Source: Bacillota bacterium (GTDB taxonomy: Bacteria > Bacillota > Clostridia > Clostridiales > Clostridiaceae). From it: a stretch of DNA of 46,647 bases. Of this stretch, positions 9,179 through 18,182 are shown in pieces; the first letter of the stretch is position 1; each line of letters begins with the position of its first letter. A program made the translations under genes and the position numbers. The notes below the pieces were generated by a model, which was not told where the DNA came from, searched no databases, and saw only the letters and a program-made list of their open reading frames with translations. Location: assembly GCA_021781745.1 (NCBI GenBank), contig JAJXWH010000041.1, positions 1 to 46,647 on the forward strand. Direction: 5' to 3'.

Positions 9179-9775
9179 CTATTTCAACGATGAAACTATT
9201 TCTTTTGTAGTTCTAATTCTACCAATCCTAGGAAAAATGTATTTGCAGACATAATCATGTTCTTCTTTTGTTACTGCAGTCATAGCATCTTCTGCAAAAA
9301 TTTGATTATAACCGTGTTGATATGCTTCTCTTGCTGTAGTATCTACACCAATGTTAGTAGAAATTCCACCTAATATAATAGTGTCAATTCCTCTACGTCT
9401 TAACTGTAAATCTAGATCAGTACCATAAAAAGCTCCCCATTGTCTCTTTGTAATAATATGAGCATTCTTAGTGTCAGCTATTTCAGGTACTAGGTTATCC
9501 CAACCTTCTGGATATTTCATTCCAACAGCTTTTGAATCAGTTTTTGGTCTAACCATATCTTTACCATCTATAGTAGAAACTCTTACAAGAACTATAAATG
9601 CTCCTTTCTCACTAAACGCATTAACTAATTTACTTGCATTTTGAATAATCTCTTTACTTGTATAAGGCGCAGGTTGAATTTCCCTAGCTGTAATTCCGCT
9701 TTGTAAGTCTATAAGTACAAGAGCACTTTTTTCTGCATTGATACATTCATTTTCATTTAATTTCAGATTTTCCAT
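9179..9775 (-). CDS. Isochorismatase-family hydrolase lacking the nucleophilic Cys
   Basis: 198 residues with the isochorismatase-like fold. The catalytic Asp (ALVLIDLQ, Asp23) and Lys (ITKRQWGAF, Lys110) are present, but the position normally holding Cys in amidase and nicotinamidase members is Gly143 ([15 protein letters not shown]). That matches true isochorismatases and the YecD-like branch, so amidase chemistry is unlikely; actual substrate unknown. I chose the ATG at 9775 over 9781: AAGGAG is 8 bases before the former and only 2 before the latter. Its neighbours (MFS pump, MBL hydrolase) suggest a small detoxification or catabolic group, which is inference. Confidence 0.85.
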   Translation of the reverse strand: MENLKLNENECINAEKSALVLIDLQSGITAREIQPAPYTSKEIIQNASKLVNAFSEKGAFIVLVRVSTIDGKDMVRPKTDSKAVGMKYPEGWDNLVPEIADTKNAHIITKRQWGAFYGTDLDLQLRRRGIDTIILGGISTNIGVDTTAREAYQHGYNQIFAEDAMTAVTKEEHDYVCKYIFPRIGRIRTTKEIVSSLK

Positions 9776-9882
9776 ATTCATTTCTCCTTTTTAATTATAT
9801 TTTTTATAGAATTAATTATTTGTTAAATAAAAAATGTTTAATACGTTGTTATAAAAGTTAGTCATCCAACAATCTAATAATA

Positions 9883-11076
9883 TTATTCATTTAAATTGAG
9901 TTTTTTATAAACCTTAAAGTAGACCCAAATTGCATTTACAAGTAACAATGCACTTGTAATAAAAAATACATATTGCATTCCTAAGAATCCTGCAATCTGT
10001 CCGCCTAGAACCGCTCCTCCAAATACTCCTAAATATCCTGCTGACATGTTAAACCCAAATACCCTGCCAGTAAGAGAAGATGGAGTTATCTTTTTTAATA
10101 TGATATTAACAGATGGATTAAGCCCTGCAGATGCTAATCCTAATAAAAATCTAAGTCCCATTAACTGCCAAGTATTTTGTACAAAAGCTTGTGGTATAAA
10201 AATGATTACTGCACCTATAAGGCATACCAATATTACTTTATGAGCTCCTATCTTATCTGAAAGTTTTCCAAGCCTTGGAGCAGCAATTATATTTGCAAGA
10301 CCAGAAGCTGAAAATGTAAGTCCCGCTAGAAGTGCAATATGTGAACTATTATTAGATAACTGTTTAACATATATAGTTACAATTGGTTCGACAGAATACA
10401 ATGCTACAGATAATATAAAGAAAGTTAAAAACATCGTAACAGTTAGGCTTTTTTGTGGAACAGTACTCCAAACTTCTTTAATAGTAAGTATCTTTTTCTC
10501 TTCTCTAACAAAGGATTCTTTTACAAATATAAGTGTTGTAACAAATGAAATTAAAAGCAAAGCCCCTGTTATGAAAAATACACTTTGTAATCCTAATATC
10601 TCATCTATAAAACCACCAACTGTTGGGCCAAGTAAAGAACCCGCAATACTTGCTGTCGATAGTGTACCTAACGCATATCCGGCATGTTCCTTACTAGTTT
10701 GAGTTGCAATAAGTGCCGTGCAGGCTGTACTGTAGCCAGTAATTACACCTTGAAGTAACCTTAAGCCTATGAGTATATACACGTTTGGTGCAAAGCCCAT
10801 GCAGCCTATAGTTATTGCCATACCAAGACTTGCTCTAAGTATCATTGGTTTTCGTCCATATTTATCAGCTGCACTCCCCCAAATTGGTGAAAAAATAGCA
10901 GAAATTATAAACGTGATCCCAAAGGCAATTCCTGAAATTTTTGTAATTGTTGCTGTATCTTGAACTCCAAGATGTTGTATGTAAAGTGGTAATACTGGGG
11001 CAATCTGACTCATTCCTATAGCAGCCACAAATATTCCAAACCAACATACTATTAAATTTTTCTTCCACATTTCCAT
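9883..11076 (-). CDS. MFS drug:proton antiporter-type efflux transporter
   Basis: 397 residues, about 12 membrane helices in two six-helix halves. The loop 2-3 motif GSAADKYGRKPMI (MFS motif A) and its second-half copy RLGKLSDKIGAHK are clear, and LGTLSTASIAGSLLGPTVGGFI resembles the antiporter motif C. This fits the multidrug MdtG/YfmO/Bmr type. Start moved from 11127 to the ATG at 11076 because GAGGAG lies 7 bases upstream, and the extra 17 residues in the longer frame do not look like an MFS N-terminus. A TetR gene is divergent across a 300-base region with a strong palindrome, so drug-inducible repression is likely. Confidence 0.88.
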   Translation of the reverse strand: MEMWKKNLIVCWFGIFVAAIGMSQIAPVLPLYIQHLGVQDTATITKISGIAFGITFIISAIFSPIWGSAADKYGRKPMILRASLGMAITIGCMGFAPNVYILIGLRLLQGVITGYSTACTALIATQTSKEHAGYALGTLSTASIAGSLLGPTVGGFIDEILGLQSVFFITGALLLISFVTTLIFVKESFVREEKKILTIKEVWSTVPQKSLTVTMFLTFFILSVALYSVEPIVTIYVKQLSNNSSHIALLAGLTFSASGLANIIAAPRLGKLSDKIGAHKVILVCLIGAVIIFIPQAFVQNTWQLMGLRFLLGLASAGLNPSVNIILKKITPSSLTGRVFGFNMSAGYLGVFGGAVLGGQIAGFLGMQYVFFITSALLLVNAIWVYFKVYKKLNLNE

Positions 11077-11254
11077 GAATATACTCCTCTCTTTTGTATA
11101 AATTAATATGTAATAAAATCTTTTCATAATAATTATTCAATTAGATTGCGCCACTCTCAACAAAATATTGCGCAATAGTAATATTAGTAAACAAAACAAT
11201 AGCAAGTTGTGCATTTTTTCTTAATTAAATTTTTCCTTATCCCAAGATTAATTA

Positions 11255-11296
11255 TAAACTATATTTTATAATTTGTAAACTACAAAATATAGTTTA
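11255..11296. promoter_or_regulatory. Nested palindromic operator between MFS and TetR genes
   Basis: Outer arms TAAACTATATTTT (11255-11267) and AAAATATAGTTTA (11284-11296) are exact complements; inside, TTTGTA-AAC-TACAAA (11272-11286) is a second palindrome. It lies in the divergent intergenic region, where a TetR dimer pair would bind. Binding is inferred. Confidence 0.65.
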
Positions 11297-11378
11297 TTAC
11301 TTATAACTATAATTTGATAAATATGTTTTGTAATGTTAAACTACTGTTATACCGTAAGATTATAGGAGTGAAAATCAA

Positions 11379-11942
11379 ATGCAAAAAAGAAATTTAACCA
11401 AAGAAAAAATTATTCAAGTTTCTTTTTCTTTGGCAGATGAAATTGGTCTTAATCAACTTACCTTCCAAAAAATTGCTGAAAAATTAAATATAAAATATCC
11501 TTCTTTATATAATCATTTTACCAATATGGATAGTCTTAAAATTGAAATGACAGTATATCTTTTAAATGAATTGAATCAAAAATTAATGCAGAGGCTAATT
11601 GGTAAGAGTGGCGATGAGGCCATAAAAGAATATGCTAAGGTTTATAAAGAGTTTGCTTTTGAAAATACGACCGCTTATAGGCTTTTTGTGAGTATTCCAA
11701 GTACTGAAAACTCAGAGTTATTTAATTTGGCAAAAGGAACTACTCGTATCATTCGTCAGATTTTAGAGTTTTACATTAAGGATGAAATCCGTTTGGTACA
11801 TAAGAGCCGAACTTTAAGAAGTCTTTTGCATGGTTTTGTCTCATTATATTCATTTGGATATTTTCATAATAATGAAGTAACTTTAGATGAGAGCTTTGAA
11901 TCTATGATAGATGACTTTATTTCATCCCTTTCAAAAAAATGA
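11379..11942 (+). CDS. TetR/AcrR-family transcriptional regulator
   Basis: 187 residues. The N-terminal DNA-binding domain has the family helix-turn-helix at about 28-47 (LTFQKIAEKLNIKYPSLYNH), led by a helix beginning KEKIIQVSFSLADEIG. Residues 60-187 are the alpha-helical ligand-binding/dimer domain (TetR_C WHG-like: SRTLRSLLHGFVSL). It is divergent from the MFS transporter gene and probably represses both it and itself through the palindrome at 11255-11296. SD AGGAGTG is 8-9 bases before ATG. The unit closes with a very strong hairpin at 11986-12037. Confidence 0.88.
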   Translation: MQKRNLTKEKIIQVSFSLADEIGLNQLTFQKIAEKLNIKYPSLYNHFTNMDSLKIEMTVYLLNELNQKLMQRLIGKSGDEAIKEYAKVYKEFAFENTTAYRLFVSIPSTENSELFNLAKGTTRIIRQILEFYIKDEIRLVHKSRTLRSLLHGFVSLYSFGYFHNNEVTLDESFESMIDDFISSLSKK

Positions 11943-11985
11943 ATTAATCACATAAGGTATTACTTAAAAATTAATTTAATAAGAA

Positions 11986-12037
11986 ATAGAGTATAGTGAC
12001 TTAAAATTATTAATAAAATTAAGTCACTATACTCTAT
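11986..12037. terminator. Strong hairpin after the TetR gene
   Basis: A perfect 19-bp stem: ATAGAGTATAGTGACTTAA (11986-12004) and its complement (12019-12037), 14-base loop, then CCTTTT on plus. It separates the convergent TetR and ppdK genes. Confidence 0.75.
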
Positions 12038-12115
12038 CCTTTTATAGCATTATAATTCTTATTCAATAGCCTATTATATCAAGCTTTCAGATTAAAATTA
12101 CATTATTTATTCGAT

Positions 12116-14743
12116 TTATCTTGGTTGTTTTACTTGTGCTTGTGCTGCCGCAAGTCTTGCAAGAGGCACTCTAAATGGTGAACATGATACATAGTTAAGA
12201 CCTATGTTATGGCAGAATTCAATTGATGATGGATCTCCACCATGTTCTCCACAAATTCCTAGATGAATGTCAGGACGAGTTGCTTTTCCTTTTTCTGCTG
12301 CTATCTTAACTAATGAACCTACACCAGTTTGATCTAATTTAGCAAATGGATCTTGTTCATATATTTTCTTTTCATAGTAAGCTGATAAGAATTTAGCTGC
12401 ATCATCTCTTGAGAATCCAAATGTCATTTGAGTTAGGTCATTTGTACCAAAAGAGAAGAATTCTGCTTCTTTTGCTATTGCATCAGCTGTTAAAGCTGCT
12501 CTTGGAATTTCTATCATTGTTCCAACTTTATATCCTAAAGTTACACCTTTTTCCTTCATAACTGCTTCAACTGTAGCTACAATTACATCTTTAACATATT
12601 TTAATTCCTTGATTTCTCCAACTAATGGAATCATTATTTCTGGTACTATATTATAGCCTTTATCCTTATTAACTTCTATAGCAGCTTCGATAATAGCTCT
12701 TGCTTGCATTTCAGCAATCTCTGGGTAAGATACTGCGAGACGGCAGCCTCTGTGACCCATCATAGGATTAAATTCATGCAACTCTTGAACTGTAGCTTTA
12801 AGTTCTTCATAAGTTATGCCCATTTCTCTTGCTAAATCTTTAATATCTTGATCAGCAGTTGGTAAGAACTCATGTAAAGGTGGATCTAATAATCTTATTG
12901 TAACAGCTCTTCCTTCCATTGCTTCATAAATACCTATAAAGTCTGATTTTTGCATTGGTAATATCTTGTCTAAAGCTACTCTTCTTTGCTCTACATCCTT
13001 AGATGTGATCATTTGTCTTACAGCCATAATTCTATCCTCTGCAAAGAACATATGCTCTGTTCTACAAAGCCCTATTCCTTCTGCACCAAATTCAACAGCT
13101 TGCTTTGCATCTCTTGGACTATCTGCATTAGCTCTAACTTTTAATTTTCTTATTTCGTCAGCCCATCCCATGAATGTTGCAAAATGACCTGAAATCTCTG
13201 GTGTAACAGTCTTTATCTTTTCTCCATATACATTACCAGAAGTACCATCAATTGAAATATAGTCTTCGCTAGTATACACTTTTCCGTTAACTTCTACAGT
13301 TCTCTTTTCTTCATCAACTTTAATAGTTCCACATCCTGCTACACAGCAAGTTCCCATTCCTCTAGCAACAACAGCAGCATGAGAAGTCATACCACCTCTT
13401 ACTGTTAGAATTCCTTGAGCAGCTATCATACCTTCAATATCCTCTGGAGAAGTTTCAAGTCTTACAAGAACTACATCTTCACCAAGTGCTACTCTATCTT
13501 TAGCCTCATCAGCTGTAAAAGCAATTTTACCACATGCAGCTCCTGGAGATGCTGGTAACCCCTTAGCTATTGGTGTGGCACTCTTTAAATCTTCAGTATA
13601 GAATGCTGGGTGTAGTAATGTATCTAATTGTTTTGGTTCAACCTTTAAAATCGCTTCTTCCTTAGTAAGCATTCCTTCTTCAACTAAATCAACAGCAATC
13701 TTTAAGGCAGCTTGAGCTGTTCTTTTACCATTTCTAGTTTGTAAGAAATATAACTTACCTTCTTCTATAGTTATTTCCATATCTTGCATATCTTTATAGT
13801 GAGATTCTAACTTATCAACTATATTTTCAAATTCCTCATAAATCTTAGGATCTTGTTCCTTTAATTTTGATATTGGAAGTGGTGTTCTAATTCCAGCAAC
13901 AACATCTTCACCTTGTGCGTTCATTAAGTATTCACCATAAATCGCTTTTTCACCATTAGCTGGATTTCTTGAAAATACAACTCCAGTTCCTGATGTTTCT
14001 CCTTTATTTCCAAATACCATTTGTTGTACATTTACAGCTGTACCCCATTCTCCTGGAATATCATTTAATCTTCTATATACTATAGCTCTTGGATTATCCC
14101 ACGATCTAAAAACAGCTGTTATAGATTCTATTAATTGAACTTTTGGATCACTTGGGAAGTCTTCACCTTTTTCCTTTTTATAAAGAGCTTTAAACTCAGA
14201 AACTAATTCTTTTAAATCATCAGCTGTTAAATCTGTATCAAATTCAACACCTTTCTTTTCTTTAAGTTCATCGATTTTATTTTCAAATAATCTCTTTTCA
14301 ATACCCATAACAACATCAGAGAACATTTGAATAAATCTTCTGTATGAATCATATGCAAATCTAGAATTACCTGTTAGCTCTGCCATAGCTTCTACTGCTT
14401 CATCATTTAATCCAAGATTTAAAATGGTATCCATCATTCCTGGCATTGAAACTCTTGCTCCAGATCTTACTGAAACTAGTAAAGGATTTGCGTTATCTCC
14501 AAATTTCTTCCCTGTGGATTCTTCAAGTTTAGCTAAATTATCATAAATTTGACATATTATTTCGTCAGAAATTTTTCTACCATCTTCGTAATACTTATTA
14601 CAAGCTTCTGTTGTAACAATAAAACCATTTGGTACTGGAATTCCTAAGCTAGTCATTTCTGCTAAATTAGCACCTTTTCCTCCAAGAAGATTTCTCATTG
14701 AAGCATTTCCTTCACTAAAAAGATATACATACTTATTTGACAT
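12116..14743 (-). CDS. ppdK: Pyruvate, phosphate dikinase
   Basis: 875 residues, full length. It interconverts pyruvate + ATP + Pi and phosphoenolpyruvate + AMP + PPi, in the glycolysis/gluconeogenesis node of anaerobes. The N-terminal ATP-grasp domain begins NLLGGKGANLAEM and contains VSVRSGARVSMPGMMDTILNLG. The phospho-carrier domain has GGMTSHAAVVARGMG, with the catalytic His near residue 455. The C-terminal TIM barrel has GIGLCRTEHMFF and GICGEHGGDP, with the catalytic Cys near 831. SD GAGGGAG, 7 bases before ATG. The CcpN-like gene immediately upstream is its probable regulator. Confidence 0.97.
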   Translation of the reverse strand: MSNKYVYLFSEGNASMRNLLGGKGANLAEMTSLGIPVPNGFIVTTEACNKYYEDGRKISDEIICQIYDNLAKLEESTGKKFGDNANPLLVSVRSGARVSMPGMMDTILNLGLNDEAVEAMAELTGNSRFAYDSYRRFIQMFSDVVMGIEKRLFENKIDELKEKKGVEFDTDLTADDLKELVSEFKALYKKEKGEDFPSDPKVQLIESITAVFRSWDNPRAIVYRRLNDIPGEWGTAVNVQQMVFGNKGETSGTGVVFSRNPANGEKAIYGEYLMNAQGEDVVAGIRTPLPISKLKEQDPKIYEEFENIVDKLESHYKDMQDMEITIEEGKLYFLQTRNGKRTAQAALKIAVDLVEEGMLTKEEAILKVEPKQLDTLLHPAFYTEDLKSATPIAKGLPASPGAACGKIAFTADEAKDRVALGEDVVLVRLETSPEDIEGMIAAQGILTVRGGMTSHAAVVARGMGTCCVAGCGTIKVDEEKRTVEVNGKVYTSEDYISIDGTSGNVYGEKIKTVTPEISGHFATFMGWADEIRKLKVRANADSPRDAKQAVEFGAEGIGLCRTEHMFFAEDRIMAVRQMITSKDVEQRRVALDKILPMQKSDFIGIYEAMEGRAVTIRLLDPPLHEFLPTADQDIKDLAREMGITYEELKATVQELHEFNPMMGHRGCRLAVSYPEIAEMQARAIIEAAIEVNKDKGYNIVPEIMIPLVGEIKELKYVKDVIVATVEAVMKEKGVTLGYKVGTMIEIPRAALTADAIAKEAEFFSFGTNDLTQMTFGFSRDDAAKFLSAYYEKKIYEQDPFAKLDQTGVGSLVKIAAEKGKATRPDIHLGICGEHGGDPSSIEFCHNIGLNYVSCSPFRVPLARLAAAQAQVKQPR

Positions 14744-14846
14744 CTCAATACTCCCTCTTTTCTTGTATTTTTCTCAATATATTTACTATCGATGCCTATC
14801 CTAGCATACTTTCATATACCTAAAGACCTCGTAGTTACCCAAATAA

Positions 14847-15485
14847 TTAATTCTCACTTTCTCCAAGTCTAACAAATAATTTTGTTATATTAGTCTTAGA
14901 GACTTTGCCTATTATTTTCATTTGATCCTTACCATCAGACCTTTTTATTATGTCAACAACTGGAATACTGTCGATTTCATGTTCAATTATTTTCTTAGCT
15001 AAATCATAGGCATTATCGTTTTCGTTTGCACAAATAATATTTGGCATTCTAGTCATGATTACGCCAACTGGAACCTTATGAATATCGGTCCCCCCTATAG
15101 AAATTTTAAGAAAATCTTTTCTTGAAACAGCACCTGTTAATACTCCATTGTTTTCTATAAATAATGTCCCAACATCATTTAAAAACAAGAATACGATTGC
15201 ATCATATACCATTGTATCTTCGCTTACAGTCACTGGTTTAGACATTATTTCAGACACTTTAATTTTACTTATTTGTTGATAAACTAATTTATTAGAAGAT
15301 TTTCCTGTATATACATATCCAACTTTTGGCCTAGCATCTAAGGTTCCTATCATTGTGAGTACTGCTAAATCTGCTCTAAGAGCAGCTCTAGTCACTCCAA
15401 TCTTCTCAGCAAGCGCCTCACTTGTTATTGGCGCATTTTCTTTAACTAAGCATACTATTTCTTCTTGCCTAGGTGATAATTTCAA
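14847..15485 (-). CDS. CcpN-like regulator (winged HTH plus two CBS domains)
   Basis: 212 residues. Residues 1-60 are a winged helix-turn-helix (LSPRQEEIVCLVKENAPITS, then IGVTRAALRADLAVL), followed by two CBS domains (about 75-135, beginning VSEIMSKPVTVSED; and 140-205, beginning PVGVIMTRMPNIICANEND). That is the architecture of CcpN/YqzB, the nucleotide-sensing repressor of gluconeogenic genes in B. subtilis. It lies 103 bases upstream of ppdK in the same direction, and control of ppdK is a reasonable inference. Start is TTG at 15485, with AGAGGG 6 bases before it. No pyruvate-phosphate-dikinase regulatory protein gene accompanies it here. Confidence 0.88.
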   Translation of the reverse strand: MKLSPRQEEIVCLVKENAPITSEALAEKIGVTRAALRADLAVLTMIGTLDARPKVGYVYTGKSSNKLVYQQISKIKVSEIMSKPVTVSEDTMVYDAIVFLFLNDVGTLFIENNGVLTGAVSRKDFLKISIGGTDIHKVPVGVIMTRMPNIICANENDNAYDLAKKIIEHEIDSIPVVDIIKRSDGKDQMKIIGKVSKTNITKLFVRLGESEN

Positions 15486-15552
15486 TCTTATCCCTCTTTC
15501 TATAAATTCAAGAAATATTTAGTTAATCTTCATTAATTTTTATCACACTCTA

Positions 15553-15580
15553 ATTATATCATGTAATTATTGTTTGACTA
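15553..15580 (-). promoter_or_regulatory. Candidate promoter of the ccpN-like gene
   Basis: On minus TAGTCA (15580-15575), 16 bases, TATAAT (15558-15553), about 70 bases before the TTG start. The -10 is perfect; the -35 is weak. Confidence 0.45.
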
Positions 15581-15684
15581 GAGTTAATTTTCAGAAAAAT
15601 CAAATAAATTCACCAAATATTTCTTGAATACTAATTTTATATACTTTTTAAATCTATTTTTCTTTATTTTTCTCTTAATATCCT

Positions 15685-16317
15685 TTAATTTTCTGAATTT
15701 TCTTTTTCTTCATCAAAGTTAACAGTATAACTATAAACTGTTTCAGATCCTGAATATACTTTTTGATTTGAGTCGCTGTCCTTTTTATTGCTTTCATAAT
15801 CATGCTTTATTTCACTAACTTTACTTTTAATAATATCAGCAAAATCACTTGCTGCATTCTTAACATTACTTGCAACTTCAGAAACATACTTATTTATTAC
15901 TTCTACTGATCCATCTTCTTTTGTTATTTCAATAGTAATTTGTGTTGCTATAGCCGCAATAACACCAGCTGCAAGTATTGGTGGAATAATAATAGCCACA
16001 ACTCCTGCTGCAATCCCTGCATTAACAGGAATATCTATTAATTCAGTATCGTCCTTCTTTATCTTTATTCGCGTTACATTACCCTTTTCTATTGTTTGTT
16101 TAAACCACGCCTTTAATTCCTCTATAGAAATTGGTGTTTTACTGTCATCATCAAAAGCTTCATTTTCATTATTTTGTGTTCCTTCAGCCTTTTCAATGTA
16201 TATTAAAGCTTCTAATACATCTCCTTCACTTTTTTCTAAGGCTTCTTTAGCTTTTTCATAGCTTACACCTGTTCTCTCACGTATCATATCAACTTTTTCC
16301 AATGTTACATTTTCCAT
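15685..16317 (-). CDS. UBA-like N-terminus plus DUF4342 protein
   Basis: 210 residues. Residues 4-43 (VDMIRERTGVSYEKAKEALE and on) form the three-helix UBA/TS-N fold also found at the N-terminus of EF-Ts. Residues 70-130 match the DUF4342 pattern: a polar strand-rich part with IKKDDTELIDIPVN, then a glycine/alanine/isoleucine-rich hydrophobic stretch (98-128) able to insert in or lie on a membrane. The C-terminal 70 residues are acidic, polar and low-complexity. Function unknown. The SD AAGGAGTGA overlaps the recO stop codon, so translation is linked to recO. Confidence 0.75.
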   Translation of the reverse strand: MENVTLEKVDMIRERTGVSYEKAKEALEKSEGDVLEALIYIEKAEGTQNNENEAFDDDSKTPISIEELKAWFKQTIEKGNVTRIKIKKDDTELIDIPVNAGIAAGVVAIIIPPILAAGVIAAIATQITIEITKEDGSVEVINKYVSEVASNVKNAASDFADIIKSKVSEIKHDYESNKKDSDSNQKVYSGSETVYSYTVNFDEEKENSEN

Positions 16318-16323
16318 AAATCA

Positions 16324-17073
16324 TCACTCCTTAATAAATTTTAACATCTCTAAACTTTTAGGTTTTTTTGCATAATTATTTGATATTAAAAAAGTAATTA
16401 CTTTTTCTAACTCTTCCTTTATTTCGTTATTTAAGTTTAATCTATATAATTTATCAATATCCATATTCATCAAAAATCTTAAAGCATTATATGTACCTTT
16501 TGATATGAACATTCCATGCTCTTTTGGACATTCATTACATATACCTCCATAATAGGATAAACTTATATAATTTGATGTGGATATCTTTTTTCTGCAGATG
16601 CTACAATTGTCTAATATTAAACTATATCCTGTTGCCTTTAGCAATCTTAATTCAAAAGCTCTTATCAGCAGTTCATAATCTAATGCATTTGTATTTAATA
16701 AATATAATGTCGTAACTAAATCTTTAAAAAGCCCAGTATTTACTTCATTATCAGCACAAGCAATATCAATAAGTTCGCATAAATATGATGAATAAGTAAG
16801 TTTATGCAAATTATCTAAAAGTCCTTGAAAAGAATTTATTATCTTTCCTTCTTGAAGAGTATATAAATTTTTCCCCTTATATACCATATATTCTCCATAA
16901 CATAGAGGTAAAGTTAATGCTAAAAACTTACTTTTACTTTTCTTTGCCCCCCTAACCACCGCCGTGATCTTTCCTAATTTTTCAGTATAAAACCAAACTA
17001 ATTTATCATTTTCTTTAAAATCCTGTGTCTTAATAATTACAGCTTTGGTTTCAAAAATCGACAGACTAACCAT
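16324..17073 (-). CDS. recO: DNA repair protein RecO
   Basis: 249 residues; RecO helps load RecA on gapped DNA and anneals strands in the RecFOR pathway. The N-terminal OB fold begins IFETKAVIIKTQDFKENDKL, then GKITAVVRGAKKSKSKF. The C-terminal half has a four-Cys zinc-binding pair (NCSICRKK and CNECPKE). Start is uncertain: the ATG at 17073 directly abuts GGGAG, an in-frame CTG at 17064 is 9 bases from it, and a TTG at 17082 opens the frame; RecO proteins usually begin close to the SIFET segment. It follows era, as in many Firmicutes, after a 110-base gap holding a repeat. Confidence 0.92.
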   Translation of the reverse strand: MVSLSIFETKAVIIKTQDFKENDKLVWFYTEKLGKITAVVRGAKKSKSKFLALTLPLCYGEYMVYKGKNLYTLQEGKIINSFQGLLDNLHKLTYSSYLCELIDIACADNEVNTGLFKDLVTTLYLLNTNALDYELLIRAFELRLLKATGYSLILDNCSICRKKISTSNYISLSYYGGICNECPKEHGMFISKGTYNALRFLMNMDIDKLYRLNLNNEIKEELEKVITFLISNNYAKKPKSLEMLKFIKE

Positions 17074-17098
17074 CTCCCACAAAATAATTAAAAATTAA

Positions 17099-17175
17099 GG
17101 ATGAATAATTAATGATTACGAATAAAATCCGAGAAATTACGTAGTAATTTCTTCATTCATTCTTCATCATTCATC
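17099..17175. repeat. Inverted-repeat intergenic element, copy 1
   Basis: The ends GGATGAATAATTAATGATTA and CATTCTTCATCATTCATC are imperfect inverted repeats of the GATGAATGAT type. Inside is a perfect hairpin, GAAATTAC-GTA-GTAATTTC (about 17132-17150). It fills the era-recO gap. Confidence 0.65.
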
Positions 17176-17194
17176 AATTGAAATTTTCATTGAT

Positions 17195-18085
17195 TTATTT
17201 CTTTGTCTTGTACCCTAATTCTTTTAATAACAGTTGATTGTCTCTCCACTCTTTTCTGACTTTAACCCATATTTTTAAATTAACCTTACTTCTTAAAAAT
17301 TTTTCTAATTCATATCTTGAATTTTCCCCAATTCTTTTAAGCGTCTGCCCATTCTTACCTATTATTATACCTTTGTGGGAATCCTTTTCGCATATTAAAT
17401 CTACTTCTATATGATATGTTCCTATTTCATTTTGTTTCATTTGAATTATATCTACCGCTATACCATGAGGCACTTCATCTCTTAATGTTCTTAATGCTTT
17501 TTCCCTAATTATTTCGGAAACTACAAATTTTTCTTGAACATCTGTAATCATATCATCAGGATAATATTTAGGCCCTTCCGGCATGGCTTTCTTCATAAGT
17601 TCCACTAATCTATCAACATTTTTACCCTTAATTGCTGAAATAGGTATCATTTCAGCAAACTCAAATTCCTTAGAATACATTTCTAAAGTTTTAGCCACCC
17701 TATCTTGTGTATTTTCATCGACTTTATTCAATACAAGAAATATAGGGCATTTCTTATCTCTTAATGATTCTAATATAAATTTGTCTCCTCTTCCTATCTC
17801 ATCGTCGGGATTTGTTAAAAATAATACTAAATCAACATCCTTGGTTGATTCTTTTGCTGAATTTACCATGTACTCTCCTAATTTATGTTTAGGTTTATGT
17901 ATACCAGGCGTATCAACAAATATCATTTGATAATCATCACCTGTTAATATTGTTTGAATATTGTTTCTTGTAGTTTGCGGTTTATTAGAAACTATAGATA
18001 ACTTTTCTCCCATTATGTAATTTAACAAAGTTGATTTTCCTACATTAGGTCTTCCAACTATTGAAACAAATCCTGATTTAAACAT
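17195..18085 (-). CDS. era: GTPase Era
   Basis: 296 residues; essential GTPase that binds the 3' end of 16S rRNA during 30S assembly. G1 is GRPNVGKS at 11-18, the switch region has KPQTTR, G3 is DTPG at 58-61 and G4 is NKVD near 119-122. The C-terminal KH RNA-binding domain carries [24 protein letters not shown], 5-6 bases before ATG. A hairpin with a T-run ends directly at this SD and a promoter lies just upstream, so era seems to have its own regulated transcript rather than depending on the DgkA-PAP2 gene. Confidence 0.97.
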   Translation of the reverse strand: MFKSGFVSIVGRPNVGKSTLLNYIMGEKLSIVSNKPQTTRNNIQTILTGDDYQMIFVDTPGIHKPKHKLGEYMVNSAKESTKDVDLVLFLTNPDDEIGRGDKFILESLRDKKCPIFLVLNKVDENTQDRVAKTLEMYSKEFEFAEMIPISAIKGKNVDRLVELMKKAMPEGPKYYPDDMITDVQEKFVVSEIIREKALRTLRDEVPHGIAVDIIQMKQNEIGTYHIEVDLICEKDSHKGIIIGKNGQTLKRIGENSRYELEKFLRSKVNLKIWVKVRKEWRDNQLLLKELGYKTKK

Positions 18086-18103
18086 TTTTTCCTCCTCAAA
18101 AAT

Positions 18104-18127
18104 AAGCTTCTCTTTTTTAGAAGCTTG
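18104..18127 (-). terminator. Terminator-like hairpin in the era leader
   Basis: On minus AAGCTTCT-AAAAAAGA-AGAAGCTT-like pairing (arms 18120-18127 and 18105-18112 approximately) is followed by ATTTTT, then GAGGAGG, the era SD. It lies between a candidate promoter and era, so it may attenuate era or end transcripts from upstream. Confidence 0.55.
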
Positions 18128-18152
18128 ACTAATGTTATACTACTGTACAAAT

Positions 18153-18182
18153 AGTATACTCTATTTATAAGTTAATTGACAA
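18153..18182 (-). promoter_or_regulatory. Candidate sigma-A promoter of era
   Basis: On minus TTGTCA (18182-18177), an 18-base spacer, then TATACT (18158-18153). Transcription would begin near 18147, about 60 bases before the era ATG. Confidence 0.6.

Noticed and set aside
10865..11140. 91-residue minus frame overlapping the MFS gene start
   Set aside because: It is a shifted frame of the transporter's N-terminus; the transporter frame has the family motifs and SD.
12966..13187. Plus-strand frame inside ppdK
   Set aside because: Antisense to a highly conserved enzyme, no RBS.
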